Assembly: GCA_023428025.1 (NCBI GenBank)
Contig: JAEYZN010000014.1
Location: 1 to 20,599, forward strand
From: Bacillota bacterium
Lineage (GTDB): Bacteria > Bacillota > Clostridia > Christensenellales > SZUA-584
Reading direction: 5' to 3'
DNA: 20,599 nucleotides
A program made the translations under genes and the position numbers. Below are positions 17,096-20,599 of the stretch, one piece after another (position 1 is the first letter of the stretch; every line of letters begins with the position of its first letter). The notes beneath the pieces are model-generated. The model was not told where the DNA came from. It saw nothing but the letters and a program-made list of their open reading frames with translations, and ran no database searches.

Positions 17096-17968
17096 ATGTA
17101 CTGTATCATATTTAACCCGACCGCCGGAGCCGGGCGTTCCGCCAAAGCCATGGAAACCGTTCATCAGATTCTCAAAGAAAACAATGTGGATTATACAGTC
17201 CTGGAAACGCAGTACAAGGAACACGCTGTTTTACTGGCGCGTGAATCCATCGGCAAAGGCTATGACGGCATCATCTCAGTGGGCGGAGACGGCACGCTGC
17301 TGGAAATCGCAAGCATGCTGCATGATACGGACGAAACACTGGGCGTGATCCCCGCCGGAACGGGCAACGATTTCAGGCAGGCCATCAATGTCCCGCGGGA
17401 CCCGGCAGAGGCACTGAAGATCATACTGGCCGGCAACAGCAGAAAAGTGGATATCGGACTGCTCGGGGAGGACCGCTATTTTCTCAACGTGGCGGGCACC
17501 GGGTTCGACGTCGAAGTCATCAAAAACACTGATAAGGTCCGGAAGATGTTTACCGGCGGTTTTGCCTATTTCCTCGGCATATTCCTGTCCGTGTTCGGTT
17601 ATAAAAGCGTCACGCTGGATGTGACGATAGACGGGGTCACTTACCGCAGAACGGTGCTGCTGATTGCCATTGCCAACGGCAAATGCTACGGCGGCGGCCT
17701 GAACGTCGCCCCTCAGGCGGATGCGGCAGACGGCCTTTTCAATGTTTTGCTGATCAACCACATTCCCAACTGGCGCATACTGATCGAGCTTCCCAAAATG
17801 AAAAAAGGCCAGATAGAGCGAATACCGGGATACGAGCGGTTCACCTGCAGCGAGCTGCACATCAGCTCAGACAAGCCGCAGCGGTTCAATCTTGACGGCG
17901 AGGTTTACGGCGAGACGCCGATCCGCCTGTCCGTCGTCCCCCGGTCCATTAACGTATTTTGCCCATAA
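17096..17968 (+). CDS. Diacylglycerol kinase family lipid kinase (YegS/DgkB type)
   Basis: Proteins of this family phosphorylate diacylglycerol or related lipids with ATP at the inner face of the membrane and recycle lipid by-products of envelope synthesis. The protein is 290 residues. The N-terminal NPTAGAGRSAK and GGDGTLLE (63-70) form the nucleotide-binding part, with GTGNDF at 88-93. The C-terminal beta-sandwich holds NGKCYGGGLNVAPQADAADG and ends in the common FNLDGE segment. A TTG at 17084 opens the frame earlier but lies inside the ribosome binding site TTGGAGG (17084-17090), so ATG 17096 is chosen. It is followed by its own terminator. The exact lipid cannot be inferred, so no symbol is given. 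Confidence 0.9.
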   Translation: MYCIIFNPTAGAGRSAKAMETVHQILKENNVDYTVLETQYKEHAVLLARESIGKGYDGIISVGGDGTLLEIASMLHDTDETLGVIPAGTGNDFRQAINVPRDPAEALKIILAGNSRKVDIGLLGEDRYFLNVAGTGFDVEVIKNTDKVRKMFTGGFAYFLGIFLSVFGYKSVTLDVTIDGVTYRRTVLLIAIANGKCYGGGLNVAPQADAADGLFNVLLINHIPNWRILIELPKMKKGQIERIPGYERFTCSELHISSDKPQRFNLDGEVYGETPIRLSVVPRSINVFCP

Positions 17969-17994
17969 CCGGACAACAGTCCGGTTATCTTTTT
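17965..17994 (+). terminator. Terminator overlapping the lipid kinase stop codon
   Basis: The stem ATAACCGGAC (17965-17974) pairs perfectly with GTCCGGTTAT (17979-17988) around AACA, followed by CTTTTT. The TAA stop (17966-17968) lies inside the left arm, so terminating ribosomes could affect folding. Confidence 0.85.
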
Positions 17995-18013
17995 ATGCTG
18001 TTTCCGTTTTTTA

Positions 18014-18022
18014 TGTTATAAT
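18014..18022 (+). promoter_or_regulatory. Extended -10 promoter of the DUF5711-cvpA operon
   Basis: TGTTATAAT is a perfect TATAAT preceded by the TGn extension. No good -35 is present at the right spacing, which fits the extended -10 class. The start near 18029 leaves about 22 bases before the GTG start. Confidence 0.55.
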
Positions 18023-18050
18023 ACCGTTATCATCAAACAGAGGTGAGCGT

Positions 18051-19154
18051 GTGTATAACCAAAGCAAAACGAAAAAGAAGCTATCGCGAAAAGCCCTCGT
18101 CTTTTTGATCAGTATCATCATCGTCACCATCGTGCTCCTTACAGGGCTTGTTATGCTGCTCACAAAGGGTAAAGAGATCAAGGACACGCTCGTCACCATG
18201 CCGTTTACCAGCAATGCTGAATACTTCAGCGTCGGTTCCAATGTCGTCTATTTGAATCAGGATCTTCTCACCTGTGCGGACGCCAGTCTGAAAACCGTCT
18301 GGCAGTGCAGCCTTTATCAGAGCGGACTCAAAATCGTCGCGAACGACAGTATGATCGCGGCCATCGGGACGGACGCCATTCAATGCGTGGACGCGAACGG
18401 CGGCCAGCTGTTCACCACACGCATCGACGGTGTCGTTGATTCAGCGCGCGTTGGCACCAACAAGGTGGCGGTCTATGTGGAGCAGCCCGAGGCTGAAAAT
18501 CATCCGGCCTACATATTGATATTCGACTTGGCCGGACAGAACCTGCATCAGATCGACGTGACCAGCCGATACGTTCTGGATTATGGATTCGATTCGCAGA
18601 GCGACCAGCTTTATATTCTGGAGCTTGACGTGACAGGCTCTGTTCCGGTCTCCCGTATCTCCACATACCGGCCCGAAACGCAGGCCATGACAGGCATTAA
18701 GGAATTAAAAGACCAATTGGTCGACGGCGTGAAGATCATCGGCAAAGACATCTACGCGATCGGCACTCACCGGCTGACCGTCTATACGGCCGCCAACACC
18801 GTCAGCAGCCGGGAGATTCTGACCTATGGCTGGATGGCCGAAGACGTCAATACCACGAGTGATCTCAAATTCGTTTATGTCCCCAGCACCGACGGCTTTT
18901 ACGATGTGGCGCGCATCATCCGCGCCTCCGGCAGCGAGACCAAAATCAATCTTCCGCCCCAGGTTTTCCGTATCATTCACAGCGGTGAGAAGATTTATTG
19001 TTTTGCAAAGACCAGCTTTTTCGTATATACTGGGGACGGTAAATACCTGCGCACGTACGATCTCCCATTTGAAATCGACAGTGTGCAGCGCGCGACCCCT
19101 GGTTATGTGTTTATGACACAGGGTTCCTCCGTTTACCTGATGCCGTTGCCATAA
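18051..19154 (+). CDS. DUF5711 family protein, anchored beta-propeller-like
   Basis: A 367-residue protein with a basic N-terminus (YNQSKTKKKLSRK), one membrane segment at about residues 16-38 and a long extracellular part. That part is made of short repeated strands (VVYLNQDLLTCADASLKTVWQ, IAAIGTDAIQCVDANGGQLF, VAVYVEQPEAENHPAYILIFD and so on), typical of propeller blades. I place it in DUF5711 from this architecture and from its position before cvpA. The frame is open 53 codons further upstream, but that part overlaps the lipid kinase gene and its terminator. GTG 18051, with AGAGGTGA ending four bases before it, is the real start. It lies 23 bases before cvpA, so the two form an operon. The function is unknown; an envelope sensor or scaffold would be a guess. 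Confidence 0.75.
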   Translation: MYNQSKTKKKLSRKALVFLISIIIVTIVLLTGLVMLLTKGKEIKDTLVTMPFTSNAEYFSVGSNVVYLNQDLLTCADASLKTVWQCSLYQSGLKIVANDSMIAAIGTDAIQCVDANGGQLFTTRIDGVVDSARVGTNKVAVYVEQPEAENHPAYILIFDLAGQNLHQIDVTSRYVLDYGFDSQSDQLYILELDVTGSVPVSRISTYRPETQAMTGIKELKDQLVDGVKIIGKDIYAIGTHRLTVYTAANTVSSREILTYGWMAEDVNTTSDLKFVYVPSTDGFYDVARIIRASGSETKINLPPQVFRIIHSGEKIYCFAKTSFFVYTGDGKYLRTYDLPFEIDSVQRATPGYVFMTQGSSVYLMPLP

Positions 19155-19177
19155 AAGGAAGTGAAAAGTAATCAACT

Positions 19178-19885
19178 ATGAACTGGGTTAACGTCTTCTT
19201 TATTCTGATCATTATCATCGCCGTGCTTGAAGGCTTTCATCGCGGGTTTTTGCATTCAGCCTTAAGCCTTGGCTCCTTCTTCCTGTCCATCATCACGGCG
19301 TATCTGCTCTATCCCGTCGTCGCGACGGCGTTCAAGGCCAATAAGACGATATTCAACTTCCTCATCTACTACACTGAGGGCGCCGAAAAAATCGCGTCGT
19401 TTGAAAATTCGCGGCTGCTGGTTGATAACCTCTCCACATCCGAGATCAGTACCATCGTGTCAACCTCATCGGCTTCCGAGCCCTTCGCCACGCTGATCCG
19501 CCAGAACGCCGAGGCCAAGGCCTTCGCGGCCAGCGGCATTCAGACCATGGGCGATTACTTCAATATGACGATGGTCTTTGTGGTGCTGAACATTTTGTCC
19601 TTCGCGCTTGTTTTTCTCCTGGCCCGCATTGTTTACGTTTTTGTTCTGGGAGCCGTCAATTATACCGTGCAGTTTCCTGAGCTTCGTCAATATGATCGCG
19701 TCTCCGGCGCTCTGTTCGGAGGGATCCGCGGCGTGCTGATGTGCTTTTTGATTATTATGGTGGTGCCGGTGATCATGCTCTTTGTTCCGGTCGATAAAGT
19801 CATCGAATACTTTCAGGCATCCAATGTCGGGATGTTCTTCTTCAACAATAATTTCTTCCTGCATCTGATCAGCGGTATCGTCTGA
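19178..19885 (+). CDS. CvpA family membrane protein
   Basis: A 235-residue protein with the CvpA-type start MNWVNVFFILIIIIAVLEGFHRGFLHSALSLGSFFLSIITAYLLYP. Two N-terminal helices are followed by an extracellular loop of about 80 residues and two more helices, with the conserved turn DRVSGALFGGIRGVLMCFLII. CvpA was first linked to colicin V production, and family members affect envelope integrity in several bacteria; the molecular role is not settled. AAGGAAGTGA lies about 13 bases upstream of the ATG, wider than usual, with no better in-frame start. It is the second gene of the operon and ends just before the first parS site. Confidence 0.85.
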   Translation: MNWVNVFFILIIIIAVLEGFHRGFLHSALSLGSFFLSIITAYLLYPVVATAFKANKTIFNFLIYYTEGAEKIASFENSRLLVDNLSTSEISTIVSTSSASEPFATLIRQNAEAKAFAASGIQTMGDYFNMTMVFVVLNILSFALVFLLARIVYVFVLGAVNYTVQFPELRQYDRVSGALFGGIRGVLMCFLIIMVVPVIMLFVPVDKVIEYFQASNVGMFFFNNNFFLHLISGIV

Positions 19886-19887
19886 AA

Positions 19888-19903
19888 AGTTTCACGTGAA
19901 ACA
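19888..19903. promoter_or_regulatory. parS: parS centromere site 1
   Basis: AGTTTCACGTGAAACA matches the conserved 16-bp parS consensus TGTTNCACGTGAAACA at all but the first base. It lies two bases after the cvpA stop codon. ParB loads at such sites and spreads as a CTP-bound clamp. Confidence 0.93.
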
Positions 19904-19920
19904 TTCCAAATCGGATATTC

Positions 19921-19945
19921 AAAGTCCGCCGTTCGGCGGACTTTT
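19921..19945. terminator. Shared terminator between cvpA and parB, lying between two parS sites
   Basis: A perfect 10-bp stem, AAAGTCCGCC (19921-19930) with GGCGGACTTT (19935-19944), has a GTTC loop and four T on the plus strand and three on the minus. It can end both converging operons. Its last T is the first base of the second parS site. Confidence 0.8.
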
Positions 19946-19960
19946 GTTTCACGTGAAACA
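19945..19960. promoter_or_regulatory. parS: parS centromere site 2
   Basis: TGTTTCACGTGAAACA is a perfect parS site, fully palindromic. It directly touches the stop codon of parB (19961-19963), and its centre is 57 bp from that of the first site. Confidence 0.97.
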
Positions 19961-20599
19961 TCATTTATCGGTTAAAATCAGAAAGTCATAGAGGCTTTCC
20001 AGCTGGTCGGCGCTGTAATAGTTCAGAATGATTTTGCCATGCTTCAGGTCGCCGGTGATCTGGACCTTTGTTCCCAGGGCTGTGGAAATGGCTTTTTCAG
20101 CGGATTCGATCTCGGGCATCAACGGCTTCTTTTTGTGGACGACAGGAGCGGCCTCCGCTTTTTTGATCAGCTCCTCCACCGCCCTTACCGAGAGCCCTTC
20201 CGCGATGATGCGGTTGGCCAGCTTCGTCTTTTGCTCGTCGCTTTTCAGCGCCACCAGACAGCGCGCGTGTCCGCTGGACAGCGCGCCCGAAATCACCATC
20301 GACTGGATGTTCTCGGGCAGATTGAGCAGGCGCAGCGTATTCGCCACGGCGCTTCTCGATTTACCAAGGCGCTCCGAGAGTTCTTCCTGTGTCAGCTCAT
20401 GCTCCGTCATCAGCAGCTGCATGGCCTGCGCTTCCTCGATCGGATTCAGGTCCTCACGCTGAAGGTTTTCCACCAGCGATACTTCCATCAGCTCAGTATC
20501 CGAATACTCCTTCACCACCACCGGTACCGACTTTAAACCGGCTAAACGCGCTGCGCGGTAACGGCGCTCGCCTGCAATGATCGTATAGCGGTTCTGAAT
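19961..20599 (-). CDS. parB: Chromosome partitioning protein ParB/Spo0J, 5'-partial
   Basis: ParB is a CTP-dependent DNA clamp that loads at parS, marks the origin region and works with ParA and SMC in segregation. The visible 212 residues run from the window edge to the stop. They contain the CTP-binding GERRYRAARLAG, then VENLQREDLNPIEEAQA, the helix-turn-helix TQEELSERLGKSRSAVANTLRLLNLP that reads parS, a Lys/Pro linker, and the C-terminal dimer domain KHGKIILNYYSADQLESLYDFL. The N-terminal part lies beyond the right edge; the internal GTG at 20519-20521 is not the start. Two parS sites directly downstream favour ParB over its paralogue Noc, which binds a different sequence. In related genomes parA lies just upstream. 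Confidence 0.95.
   Translation of the reverse strand: MQNRYTIIAGERRYRAARLAGLKSVPVVVKEYSDTELMEVSLVENLQREDLNPIEEAQAMQLLMTEHELTQEELSERLGKSRSAVANTLRLLNLPENIQSMVISGALSSGHARCLVALKSDEQKTKLANRIIAEGLSVRAVEELIKKAEAAPVVHKKKPLMPEIESAEKAISTALGTKVQITGDLKHGKIILNYYSADQLESLYDFLILTDK

Noticed and set aside
17892..18050. 53-codon N-terminal extension of the DUF5711 gene
   Set aside because: It would overlap the lipid kinase gene and its terminator, and it lies upstream of the extended -10 promoter. The GTG at 18051 has a good ribosome binding site and is followed by a proper basic/hydrophobic N-terminus.
20519..20521. GTG as the start of parB
   Set aside because: The frame continues upstream to the window edge and encodes the conserved CTP-binding GERRYRA, so the gene is truncated by the window and does not start here.

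Overview
The window looks like a GC-rich, origin-proximal piece of a Bacillota chromosome, most likely class Clostridia. The evidence is the set of genes: RemB (DUF370) directly before gyrB-gyrA, long-form HPF, a large Firmicutes-type SRP RNA, a single-chain PurL with a fused glutaminase, a DUF5711-cvpA operon, and chromosomal parB with parS sites. No species can be named from the sequence alone.

Layout. 1-1530: three related small hydrophobic membrane proteins on the plus strand. The second and third are near-duplicate modules, each with its own sigma-A promoter, the same 15-bp box over the -10 region, and a similar terminator. 1577-4671: a minus-strand pair, an anchored family-3 solute-binding protein with a long structured leader, then glutamine-dependent NAD+ synthetase. 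4729-9487: the minus-strand cluster remB-gyrB-gyrA. 9495-13377: divergent purL. 13415-16963: minus-strand hpf, SRP RNA, purA and a lipoprotein MltG. 17040-19885: plus-strand lipid kinase, then a DUF5711-cvpA operon. 19888-20599: two parS sites flanking a shared terminator, then parB, which runs off the right edge.

The content is mainly housekeeping: DNA topology and segregation (gyrB, gyrA, parB/parS), purine synthesis (purL, purA), NAD synthesis, ribosome hibernation and protein targeting (hpf, SRP RNA), envelope functions (mltG, lipid kinase, CvpA) and a biofilm-type regulator (remB). I see no mobile element, CRISPR array, tRNA, rRNA or defence system, and nothing that convincingly amounts to a new multi-gene system.

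The most informative details are: a parS-terminator-parS arrangement abutting parB; a full match to the sigma-H promoter consensus upstream of hpf; Met in place of the usual acidic residue in the GyrA quinolone region; a predicted leaderless lipoprotein mltG; the twin promoter/box modules at the left end; and a remB-gyrB-gyrA cluster detached from dnaN-recF.
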